Shown here one piece after another: positions 25,420 through 33,494 of a DNA stretch of 59,263 nt (position 1 is its first letter; each line of letters starts with the position of its first letter). The notes under the pieces were generated by a model. It was not told the DNA's origin. It saw only the letters and a list, made by a program, of their open reading frames with translations, and searched no databases. The stretch lies in NCBI RefSeq assembly GCF_036662795.1, contig NZ_JBAFWZ010000020.1, positions 1 through 59,263 of the forward strand, given 5' to 3'. The position numbers were made by a program, and so were the translations under genes. The stretch comes from Lysinibacillus_B sp036662795 (lineage in GTDB: Bacteria; Bacillota; Bacilli; Bacillales_A; Planococcaceae).

Positions 25420-26496
25420 GTGAAACAAAAATCAATTATATTAACGGGTGGGGGTACAGCAGGTCATGTTTCGTTGAACGAAGCCATAATTCCTTCATTA
25501 ATCGAACAGGGATATGAAGTTCATTATATTGGTTCTCATGAAGGGATCGAAAAAGAACTAATTGGAAATGCCTTTCCGAATGTACCATACTATGCGATAT
25601 CAAGCGGAAAATTACGACGTTATTTTTCAATGAAGAATTTTACGGATCCTTTTCGAGTACTTGCCGGAATTGCTCAAGCCGTGTCGGTTATTCGTCGAGT
25701 TAAACCAAAAATTATTTTTTCAAAGGGAGGTTTTGTCTCAGTTCCTGTTGTTATTGCAGCGAAGCTTACAAATACGCCTGTAGTTATACATGAGTCAGAC
25801 GTAACACCGGGTCTTGCAAACAAACTAGCACTCCCATTTGCATCACATATTTTTACAGTGTTTAAAGAGACGATGCAGCATTTGTCGAGTGATAAGGCAA
25901 CATGCACAGGCTCTATTATTCGTCAGCAATTGTTTGAAGGCTCCAAGGAACGTGGCTTAGCGTTATGTGATTTCCATCCTGATAAAAAGGTCCTGTTAGT
26001 AATGGGGGGTAGCTTAGGGTCGGTCGTGTTAAATGATGCTCTACGTGAAAATCTTCCAGTGCTATTAAAGGAGTATAATATTATTCATTTATGTGGTAAA
26101 GGGAATGTTGATAGTAGCTTGGATTCCCTAAAAGGCTACAAACAATTTGACTATGTGACAGATGAGCTCCCTGATCTGTTACATGCAGCAAACTATGTTG
26201 TATCTCGTGCAGGCTCCAATTCTATATTTGAATTTTTAGCCTTGCATAAACCGATGCTACTAATTCCTCTATCGGCTGCTAAAAGTCGAGGGGATCAAAT
26301 ATTAAATGCGAACTTATTCAAAAAACAAGGATTCGCCCATGTTATTCAAGAGGAGAAGTTATCAAAATCCTCCTTTATGGAAGGAATTCAAGCACTTATT
26401 CGTGATGAAGACCGTATGATCGATAAAATGCTTGATGCTGAAAGTCCAAAAACACCAAAAGAAATGGTCACATTAATTACACAATATGAGCATTAA
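25420..26496 (+). CDS. murG: MurG-type UDP-GlcNAc transferase (undecaprenyl-PP-MurNAc-pentapeptide GlcNAc transferase)
   Basis: The 358-residue GT-B glycosyltransferase makes lipid II from lipid I on the inner membrane face. The N-terminal motif ILTGGGTAGHVSLNEAI, GIEKELIG, SKGGFVSVPVVIAA and HESDVTPGLANK, the donor-site MGGSLGSVVLN and SRAGSNSIFEF are all present. It is isolated rather than in a mur/fts cluster, so it is probably the second MurG seen in several Bacillales. GTG start with AGGAGAATATTT. A large terminator follows. Confidence 0.92.
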   Translation: MKQKSIILTGGGTAGHVSLNEAIIPSLIEQGYEVHYIGSHEGIEKELIGNAFPNVPYYAISSGKLRRYFSMKNFTDPFRVLAGIAQAVSVIRRVKPKIIFSKGGFVSVPVVIAAKLTNTPVVIHESDVTPGLANKLALPFASHIFTVFKETMQHLSSDKATCTGSIIRQQLFEGSKERGLALCDFHPDKKVLLVMGGSLGSVVLNDALRENLPVLLKEYNIIHLCGKGNVDSSLDSLKGYKQFDYVTDELPDLLHAANYVVSRAGSNSIFEFLALHKPMLLIPLSAAKSRGDQILNANLFKKQGFAHVIQEEKLSKSSFMEGIQALIRDEDRMIDKMLDAESPKTPKEMVTLITQYEH

Positions 26497-26532
26497 AGAT
26501 ATGAAATCTCTTACAAGGTCTTTTACGTATCA

Positions 26533-26581
26533 GACTGTAGACAAACTTCGAATAAATTCGAGCTTGTCTACAGTCTTTTTC
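26533..26581 (+). terminator. Terminator of the murG paralogue
   Basis: GACTGTAGACAA pairs perfectly with TTGTCTACAGTC, with a nested CTTCGAATAAATTCGAG hairpin, then TTTTT. Confidence 0.92.
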
Positions 26582-26644
26582 TTTGAGTTATTTTTGAAAA
26601 TTTTTACAATTTGAGTCGTGAATAGAATTAAAGGGGGAATATAA

Positions 26645-27097
26645 ATGAGAAAAGTGATGCTAATTATCTTCTCCGTATTTCTTTTAACTGCTTGTACGGA
26701 TACTGAGGATTCAAAAGGTGGAAATGTAAAAGGCGAAGATACTAATACTTCCTTAGGTGAATTAAAAGCTGATGAGTCAGACTTTAAAGGCTCAGGGTTT
26801 AGAAATAAAAATGGCCAACTTATTGCTTGGGTGGATAAAGGGCTATATGTTACAGGAACGTTGAGCCCAGAGTCTGCAGGGTACAGAACGGATATCGATA
26901 CGGTTTTAGAGAAAGAATCAGTAGAACTCGGAGCTAGTTTTTCGAAAATATATGAAGATGCTGAAATAAAAACGGACGGGTTAAAATATTATATAGAGCT
27001 CGATCGTAATATCTCATTAGAATTTGAAAAAGTAGGAGATCGAATGATCAAGGATAGCCAGGGGATTGAGTATTATACGCAGGAATATCCAGAGTAA
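26645..27097 (+). CDS. Hypothetical lipoprotein
   Basis: The 150-residue exported protein has lipobox LTAC (about residues 14-17), a Gly/Asp/Glu-rich linker, and a small soluble domain with FRNKNGQLIAWVDKGLYVTG. No family is recognised. RBS AGGGGGAATATAA. It is flanked by terminators, so it is monocistronic. Confidence 0.75.
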   Translation: MRKVMLIIFSVFLLTACTDTEDSKGGNVKGEDTNTSLGELKADESDFKGSGFRNKNGQLIAWVDKGLYVTGTLSPESAGYRTDIDTVLEKESVELGASFSKIYEDAEIKTDGLKYYIELDRNISLEFEKVGDRMIKDSQGIEYYTQEYPE

Positions 27098-27123
27098 AAT
27101 GAATTTTATCAGTTTCATTCATA

Positions 27124-27176
27124 AAAAAAGACAAGAGGAATCAAGAATGTAAACACTTGATTCCTTTTGTCTTTTT
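27124..27176. terminator. Bidirectional terminator, lipoprotein / GNAT
   Basis: AAAAAGACAAGAGGAATCAAG pairs with CTTGATTCCTTTTGTCTTTTT. The A-run and T-run fit the convergent genes on either side. Confidence 0.88.
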
Positions 27177-27213
27177 ACTCTTACACCATAGTAAAGAGGG
27201 GGTAAAACTGCTA

Positions 27214-27762
27214 CTACATCGCTTGTTCTTCTTCCTCAGTGCGCTCATTAGCGGTTGTTAAGTAGAACAAGTCTTTAGGAATTTTAAATAAATCAAATAT
27301 ATTTTTACCAGCATTGATTTCTTCAAACAATCCTGGGTGTGTATCATAGGCAGGGACAACATAAGGTAATTTTAATGCAGCGGATTTAGAACGTTCATTT
27401 TCTTTACGAATTCGAAGGAAGACAGTATGGAAGTTATAGTCGAAAAATAATTCGGAGAGGAATTGATACTTTGCTTTTTGATTATAGCCTTTTCCTTGAA
27501 ATGGCTTGCCAATCCAAGTGCCGAGGAATCCCGCACCGTCTTGAACATCAAAAATGCTAATGGTACCAATTGGCTGACCCCAATCGTCCGTAATCGTTCT
27601 AGAAATAGTTTTACCAAGTTGTTCTTCTTCGATTAATTGCTTCGTCATAAACAAATATTCCTCAGCAGAGGTTGCCTTTTGACGAACATAAGGAAAAACG
27701 GATGGATGAGAAAGTAAATTGTATAGCTCTGATGTTTCATGAAGATCTCGATGTTTTAACAT
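27214..27762 (-). CDS. GNAT family acetyltransferase (RimJ/RimL-like)
   Basis: The 182-residue protein resembles RimJ/RimL-type N-acetyltransferases: LKHRDLHETSELYNLLSHPS, IGTISIFDVQDGAGFLGTWI and the acetyl-CoA loop GKPFQGKGYNQKAK (Q/RxxGxG/A). The usual late segment continues as ENERSKSAALKL. The substrate is unknown. RBS AAAGGAGGCG precedes the ATG. It ends with an acidic Glu/Gln tail. Confidence 0.85.
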   Translation of the reverse strand: MLKHRDLHETSELYNLLSHPSVFPYVRQKATSAEEYLFMTKQLIEEEQLGKTISRTITDDWGQPIGTISIFDVQDGAGFLGTWIGKPFQGKGYNQKAKYQFLSELFFDYNFHTVFLRIRKENERSKSAALKLPYVVPAYDTHPGLFEEINAGKNIFDLFKIPKDLFYLTTANERTEEEEQAM

Positions 27763-28094
27763 GCGAAACGCCTCCTTTTTAGGAAAGTATGTGGCCTTAG
27801 ACTAGGCAATCATTTCGAACTTGACTACAACCTAAAAGAAATAGACGTCGAACTATCGTATAAAAGCGTTAGTTTCCCTTCTATCTTGCTTATGAAATAA
27901 CAATATCGAAATAGTATTAATGTAATTATCATACTATAAAATTACTACTTAACGCAATATTTCCGCTCGAATTTTACGAAATAAACTCGTAAAAGCAATA
28001 TAATTCTGAATAATAAGAAAATATATTTAATTTCACTTATTGATGAGAAAAGGAATACAAGATAATATAAATATATATTAGGTTGGAGGCGGTT
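27763..28094. other. Intergenic region before dapF
   Basis: About 330 bp between divergent genes. It is AT-rich with several TATAAT-like tracts near 28050-28080, but no clear paired promoter, hairpin or small gene is seen. Confidence 0.4.
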
Positions 28095-29054
28095 ATGATG
28101 GAGAGAACGTTGTTAAAGGTTCATGGATCAGGCAATACATTTTATTTATTAGAGACAAAAGATGAAAATGAATTCGATTGGGTAGCTTTGACAAAATGGC
28201 TCTGTCATCCTCAAAATGAGGGTGGTGCAGATGGTTTACTGCTCGTTTGTCCTTCTAAGTTTGCCCATGCAAAAATGCGCGTTATTAATGCAGATGGCTC
28301 TGAGGCGTCTATGTGCGGAAACGGTTTAAGATGTGTTGCTCGATATGTTTGTGAAAAAATGAATAGAACTGAAGCAATAATAGAAACGATGAAGGCTAAT
28401 TTAAAAGTAAAGAAAGAGTCAGCCTTATTTGAAACTATACCTACTTATTCTGTTGCTATTTCTCCAGTATCGTTTCAACTAGCTTCACTGCCGATGCACT
28501 ATAAAAATAAACCACAAATACAACATGAAGTGATTGAAGAGTTTTCACCAACGATTAGATTTACAGCCGTATCAGTACCAAACCCACATTTAATTGGCAT
28601 TGTTTCAGACTATTATATTAAGCACAGATCACATCAGTTCCTGTTAGCTCAATTTTTAAATAATGAAAATGAATATTGTCCAGATGGCGTCAATGTTAGC
28701 TATGTGTTTCCGATGACTGATGATAGTATATATGTTCGTACGTATGAACGAGGAGTAGGCTTTACAAACGCATGTGGCACTGCCATGACTGCTTCCGCCT
28801 TAGTGGCAAAGCTAAATGGAGTTGTACAAAAGGATGTGGTTACTGTATATAATCCAGGTGGTTTTGTTCGATGTGAAGTGAAGGATGAACAAGATTTACT
28901 ACTAATAGGCAATGCAACTGTTACGGTTATTTGTCAGCTTACAATATCCGAGAATAATTTCTCTTGGATACATTGCGAACCTACTGAAGAAACAGTACAA
29001 TATGATAAATGTATGCAATATGTAAATAATAGAACGAAACCATATTTACAATAA
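28095..29054 (+). CDS. dapF: Diaminopimelate epimerase
   Basis: The 319-residue enzyme interconverts LL- and meso-diaminopimelate on the lysine and wall-precursor path. Both catalytic cysteines are visible: MCGNGLRC and TNACGTAMTA. HGSGNTFYLLE, NADGSEASMCGNG and the PNPHLIG region also match. It carries a C-terminal extension of about 40 residues beyond the usual 275-285. The ATG at 28095 follows GGAGGCGG. A PAS-GGDEF gene starts 22 bp after its stop, so the two may be co-transcribed. Confidence 0.9.
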   Translation: MMERTLLKVHGSGNTFYLLETKDENEFDWVALTKWLCHPQNEGGADGLLLVCPSKFAHAKMRVINADGSEASMCGNGLRCVARYVCEKMNRTEAIIETMKANLKVKKESALFETIPTYSVAISPVSFQLASLPMHYKNKPQIQHEVIEEFSPTIRFTAVSVPNPHLIGIVSDYYIKHRSHQFLLAQFLNNENEYCPDGVNVSYVFPMTDDSIYVRTYERGVGFTNACGTAMTASALVAKLNGVVQKDVVTVYNPGGFVRCEVKDEQDLLLIGNATVTVICQLTISENNFSWIHCEPTEETVQYDKCMQYVNNRTKPYLQ

Positions 29055-29076
29055 AACATTTTAGGTAGGTGTTGAA

Positions 29077-31104
29077 ATGACACATTTATTACTTTCTGAA
29101 GCTCAATTAAATCTATTATTTAATAGTAGTAAAGACTATGTGTATTTATTGAAAAGGGTTAAGGAAGATTACATTTATATTTATACGAATCCTTCAGCGA
29201 TGAATAAACTAGAGGGAAATGTAATTGGGAAAAAAATTCGGGAAGTTTTGCAATTTCAACATGCTAAAATGATCATTAAATATTATGATTTAGCTTTAGA
29301 ATCGATGGAACAACAAGAATTTCAAGATTATTGGGAAGTTGAATCCCATATTCGTAAATGTGAAACAACTGTTATTCCGATTATCGAAAAAAATGAACAA
29401 TATATTTTAGCCTTTACAAAAGAAATAGCTGTCGACCGAGATGTGGAAGATGGCTATTTATTTATGCGTTCTGCCTTTTTTAATTCTTATTTATCCACCT
29501 TGCTTCTTTCGAAGAACTTAGAATTAATTGAGGCTAACCCTTCTTTTTTAAAAGACATTATGGATGCCTCTAATATTAAGGGTGAGCCGTTTTTATCACT
29601 GCCCTTTATCGAACAAGAGACGAAAGACGAGCTACGAGGATATTTAGAAGAAGCGAAAAAAGGCATTCATTTATCAACTAAGCTCATAACATTTGTTGAT
29701 CGAGAGAATAAAACTCGAAGCTTTACAGCAACGTTTACCCCCTTAACCGAGAACAATGAAGTGAATGCCATTTTTATAATTTTACAGGATGTAACGAAAT
29801 ATATTGAACATGAGCAGGCGTTACGAACAACCTCTCATGGATTAGATGTATTTAAACGTGCAATGGACATTGCTGCTGATCTATCTATAACGGACATAAG
29901 TGGGAAAATTATTAGTGTCAATGAACGGTTTATTCAACGAACTGGCTTTTCACGAACGGAATTAGTAGGACACACACATAATATCGTCAACTCAAGTTAT
30001 CATCCAAAGGAATTTTTTGAGGATATGTGGCAAACGATTCAGCGTGGTGAAGTGTGGCGTGGTGAGATTTGCAATCGAACAAAATATGGGGATACGTATT
30101 GGAATGATACGACAATTATCCCTTTAAGAGATGTTGACGGGAAGTTGCATCAATTTATAGGGGTTCATTTTAATGTTTCTGATAAAAAGCATATTATGAC
30201 TGAGCTTCGAAATATTGAGCGAACATTTCGTGTTATTACTGAAAATACGAACGATTTAATTGTCATTACAGATGAAGCTGGTATTATTAGCTACGCCTCA
30301 CCTTCTTACGTTCGTATTTTAGGCTATACTGAAGAGGAGTTAATAGGGAATTTTTATTCACAATTGTTAGCAGAAGAATGTGCGGTAACATGGAATCGGA
30401 TTTTCCGAGAGGGCAATAAAAAAGAAAATGATTGTACAATTGAGCTTATGTTAAAAACGAAAAGTGGTGAAATACTATGGACAGAGGGAAACTATAGTAT
30501 TGTTCGTGATTTAAAACATAAGCAGCTCATCATGGTTTCAAGAGAAATTTCCGAGCGTAAAGAGCTTGAAAATAAATTGATGTTTATGGCTTACCATGAC
30601 AGCCTGACGAATTTACCAAACCGTCGTTATATGCAGAAGGAATTTCCACATTTACTAGAAAAAGCGAATGCAAACTTTGAATCTATTGCTATTATTTATA
30701 TAGATGGTGATAATTTTAAAGAGGTTAATGATATGTATGGGCATGATGTCGGAGATGAGTTTATCCGACAGTTTAGTATTGCTCTTTCCAAAAGTATTGG
30801 AATCGATGATCTTGTTGTTCGGATTGGTGGAGATGAATTTGTTATGATCATTACCGGACTCCCGAGAGGACAGGCTAGTAAAGTTCATCAAATTTCTAGG
30901 TTTATTCAAACTGTGCAGCGAAATTTGAAGGTTGGCTGGGAAATTAACGGACATTATTTTTCACCGACATCGACCATGGGTATCGCTTTTTACCCAGAGC
31001 ATGCGGATAGCTTAGAAGCCTTATTAGATTTAGCCGATAAATCGTTAACCGAATCAAAGTTGATTGCGAAAAATAGTTATAAAATTTTTAATCCACTGTT
31101 GTAA
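29077..31104 (+). CDS. PAS-domain diguanylate cyclase
   Basis: The 675-residue protein has about four PAS-type sensor segments (roughly 5-125, 140-255, 265-375, 380-495) and a C-terminal GGDEF domain (about 510-675) with the intact catalytic motif RIGGDEFVM. The inhibitory I-site (RxxD, a few residues before GGDEF) reads GIDD, so product inhibition is probably absent. No TM segment or EAL domain. It would make c-di-GMP in the cytosol in response to signals sensed by PAS. A terminator-like hairpin follows. Confidence 0.9.
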   Translation: MTHLLLSEAQLNLLFNSSKDYVYLLKRVKEDYIYIYTNPSAMNKLEGNVIGKKIREVLQFQHAKMIIKYYDLALESMEQQEFQDYWEVESHIRKCETTVIPIIEKNEQYILAFTKEIAVDRDVEDGYLFMRSAFFNSYLSTLLLSKNLELIEANPSFLKDIMDASNIKGEPFLSLPFIEQETKDELRGYLEEAKKGIHLSTKLITFVDRENKTRSFTATFTPLTENNEVNAIFIILQDVTKYIEHEQALRTTSHGLDVFKRAMDIAADLSITDISGKIISVNERFIQRTGFSRTELVGHTHNIVNSSYHPKEFFEDMWQTIQRGEVWRGEICNRTKYGDTYWNDTTIIPLRDVDGKLHQFIGVHFNVSDKKHIMTELRNIERTFRVITENTNDLIVITDEAGIISYASPSYVRILGYTEEELIGNFYSQLLAEECAVTWNRIFREGNKKENDCTIELMLKTKSGEILWTEGNYSIVRDLKHKQLIMVSREISERKELENKLMFMAYHDSLTNLPNRRYMQKEFPHLLEKANANFESIAIIYIDGDNFKEVNDMYGHDVGDEFIRQFSIALSKSIGIDDLVVRIGGDEFVMIITGLPRGQASKVHQISRFIQTVQRNLKVGWEINGHYFSPTSTMGIAFYPEHADSLEALLDLADKSLTESKLIAKNSYKIFNPLL

Positions 31105-31113
31105 AAAAATTTG

Positions 31114-31156
31114 AAAAAGCTGTATTTTAAGATAATCTTAAGATACGGCTTTTTAT
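31114..31156 (+). terminator. Terminator of the GGDEF gene
   Basis: AAAAAGCTGTATTTTAAGAT pairs imperfectly with ATCTTAAGATACGGCTTTTT. It lies just before the arlR-like gene. Confidence 0.75.
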
Positions 31157-31194
31157 AATGTAAAATAATACTGATTACCAAAGTAGGTGAAGCA

Positions 31195-31866
31195 ATGAAG
31201 AGAATTTTAATTGTTGAGGATGAAAAAAATATTGCGCGGTTTTTAGAACTAGAATTAAAGCATGAACAGTTCCTTGTAGATATTTGCTATGACGGACGAA
31301 GCGGCTTAGATGCAGCACTAGCTAATACATATGATTGCATTTTATTAGATGTGATGCTACCACAATTAAATGGTATAGAGGTTTGTCGACGCATTCGTAG
31401 GCAATCGATGGTGCCAATTATTTTATTAACGGCAAGAGATGCAGTGATGGATCGTGTAGCCGGACTAGATGCAGGGGCAGATGATTATATTGTAAAGCCT
31501 TTTGCCATTGAAGAATTACTTGCTCGTATACGAACTATTTTTAGACGAGTGCAGCCTGCTGAAGAACAAAGAAGTCAGCTTGTGTTTCGGGAGCTATGTA
31601 TTGACCCTATTGCCTATGAGGTGACATACAAAGAATCGAAGCTCGATCTAACAAGAACTGAATTTGATTTATTAAAGCTGTTAGTGGAGCAAAAGAATAA
31701 AGTGTGCACACGTGAATTTATTTTAGAAACGGTATGGGGCTATCAAACAGAGGTAGAAACAAACGTAGTAGATGTTTATATCCGACATTTACGAAACAAA
31801 CTAAAAAATGAAGAGGAGCCATATATAGAAACGGTTCGAGGAGTTGGGTATGTGATGCGTGAATGA
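31195..31866 (+). CDS. ArlR-like OmpR-family response regulator
   Basis: The 223-residue regulator has a receiver domain with DE near residues 8-9, phospho-Asp in CILLDVMLPQ and Lys in DYIVKPFAIEELL. The winged-helix domain (about 130-222) contains LDLTRTEFDLLKLL and ETVRGVGYVMRE. The sequence is close to the ArlR/CsrR type. It overlaps the kinase gene by 4 bp (ATGA). In staphylococci ArlRS controls autolysis, adhesion and virulence genes; the regulon here is unknown. Confidence 0.88.
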   Translation: MKRILIVEDEKNIARFLELELKHEQFLVDICYDGRSGLDAALANTYDCILLDVMLPQLNGIEVCRRIRRQSMVPIILLTARDAVMDRVAGLDAGADDYIVKPFAIEELLARIRTIFRRVQPAEEQRSQLVFRELCIDPIAYEVTYKESKLDLTRTEFDLLKLLVEQKNKVCTREFILETVWGYQTEVETNVVDVYIRHLRNKLKNEEEPYIETVRGVGYVMRE

Positions 31867-33263
31867 AGATAAAAGAAAAATTTGTCAATCAATCGTTAAA
31901 AACGAAATGGATGATGACCACAGGGATTACTATATTTATTTCGTATGCAGCGATATGTGTCATTATTTTTTTTGCTCTACAAACATGGCTCTTAAACAAC
32001 GAAGAAAAAAACGCTTTAAGAACTGTAGATGATGTTACATCTTTTTTAAATTCACAGGGACTTACTGTTACAATACAGGAGCTGCAACAGAATACGGGTC
32101 TTATGAAGGCAATCCTAAATCAAGATCAAACTGTTCGGATTTATAGCTTAACCGGCAAGGAACTTTTACAAATTAATGATACTTCTCCAGCCTTTCCGGT
32201 AGAAGCTACATTGAGCTCCCTAGATGGAGTATCGATAGATAAAATTAAAGTAGATAAGACAAACGCATTTGTCATTCATAAAATTGTACGGATTGGCCCT
32301 ATACAAGGTGTTATGCAGCTTATCCATCCTCTAACCACTTACGAATCAATGATGAACTATGTGTTAACGACGATGTTAATTATGGGCATAGGTGCGATCC
32401 TATTAGCGGCTTCAATTAGCTATTATGTATCGTCTATTCTCATTCGCCCATTGCAGCAGTTACGTGATTCTATGACCGCTGTAAAGGAAAGAGGCTTTGA
32501 GGAGAAAATTGACTTCAACTATTATGAGAACGATGAAATTGGAGACATAATTCGAATTTATGAGGCAATGTTAAATGAGCTCGAAATATCGTTTACTCAG
32601 CAGCAGCAATTTGTTTCGGACGCTTCGCATGAATTAAGGACACCTATACAAGCAGTGGAAGGGCATTTATCACTGATTAAAAGATGGGGGAAACATAATC
32701 CTGAAGTACTTGAAGAATCGATTGATACGTCCTTAATTGAAATTGCTCGAGTACGTAAAATGATCGAGGAGCTATTAAAATTAGCAAGGCGCGAGTCGAT
32801 TGACGAAGATGAGACTGCTAATATTGAAGAGATTATAAACATTGTTCAAGAGGAGCTTCAATTTATTTATCCTACTGTTGAAATTGAAAAGAGTGTTGTA
32901 GGACAGATTCTACCTTTGTCGATTTCTGAGCAAGCGCTGACGCAAATTATTCGGAATCTATTTGAGAATAGTATTCGATACAATGTAAACAAACCGATAA
33001 TAAAAGTATCGATTCATTATAGAATTGATAATATTTTTGTTGAAATACAGGATAATGGAATTGGTATAGATGAGGAACACCTACCGTATATTTTTGATCG
33101 TTTCTATCGTGTTGATGACGCACGGGTACATGTGAATGGAAGTACGGGGTTAGGACTAAGCATTACTAAAATGTTAATAGACAAATATAATGCAAAAATG
33201 GAAGTTCGTAGTGAGCTTGAAAAAGGGACAATATTTTTACTGTGTTTTCCCTCGAAAAAGTAG
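31863..33263 (+). CDS. ArlS-like sensor histidine kinase
   Basis: The 466-residue kinase has two TM segments (about 17-40 and 162-187) around an external sensor, a HAMP domain (about 188-240), and HisKA with the phospho-acceptor His in SDASHELRTPIQAVEGH. The ATPase domain carries the N box NLFENSIRYN, DNGIGI and GSTGLGLSITKML. The arrangement and length match ArlS. It is translationally coupled to the upstream regulator. Confidence 0.88.
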   Translation: MKIKEKFVNQSLKTKWMMTTGITIFISYAAICVIIFFALQTWLLNNEEKNALRTVDDVTSFLNSQGLTVTIQELQQNTGLMKAILNQDQTVRIYSLTGKELLQINDTSPAFPVEATLSSLDGVSIDKIKVDKTNAFVIHKIVRIGPIQGVMQLIHPLTTYESMMNYVLTTMLIMGIGAILLAASISYYVSSILIRPLQQLRDSMTAVKERGFEEKIDFNYYENDEIGDIIRIYEAMLNELEISFTQQQQFVSDASHELRTPIQAVEGHLSLIKRWGKHNPEVLEESIDTSLIEIARVRKMIEELLKLARRESIDEDETANIEEIINIVQEELQFIYPTVEIEKSVVGQILPLSISEQALTQIIRNLFENSIRYNVNKPIIKVSIHYRIDNIFVEIQDNGIGIDEEHLPYIFDRFYRVDDARVHVNGSTGLGLSITKMLIDKYNAKMEVRSELEKGTIFLLCFPSKK

Positions 33264-33494
33264 CAATATACAGATATTTTTTTCAATTTTAATCACTTCG
33301 CGAAAAAAATTGCTTTTTTTGATAAAAAGAGTTGTATTTTTTGTGAAGAGTAGTAAGATTGAGATGGAAAAAACGTTCTTCTATGTAAAGCGATTTCAGA
33401 AGTATCACTCTACTCAGAAGAATGGTAAAATATTATATAGATTCATTTTTTCAATAAATGGAACTGCCAAAAGGCATAGTGGAGGTTATTTTTC

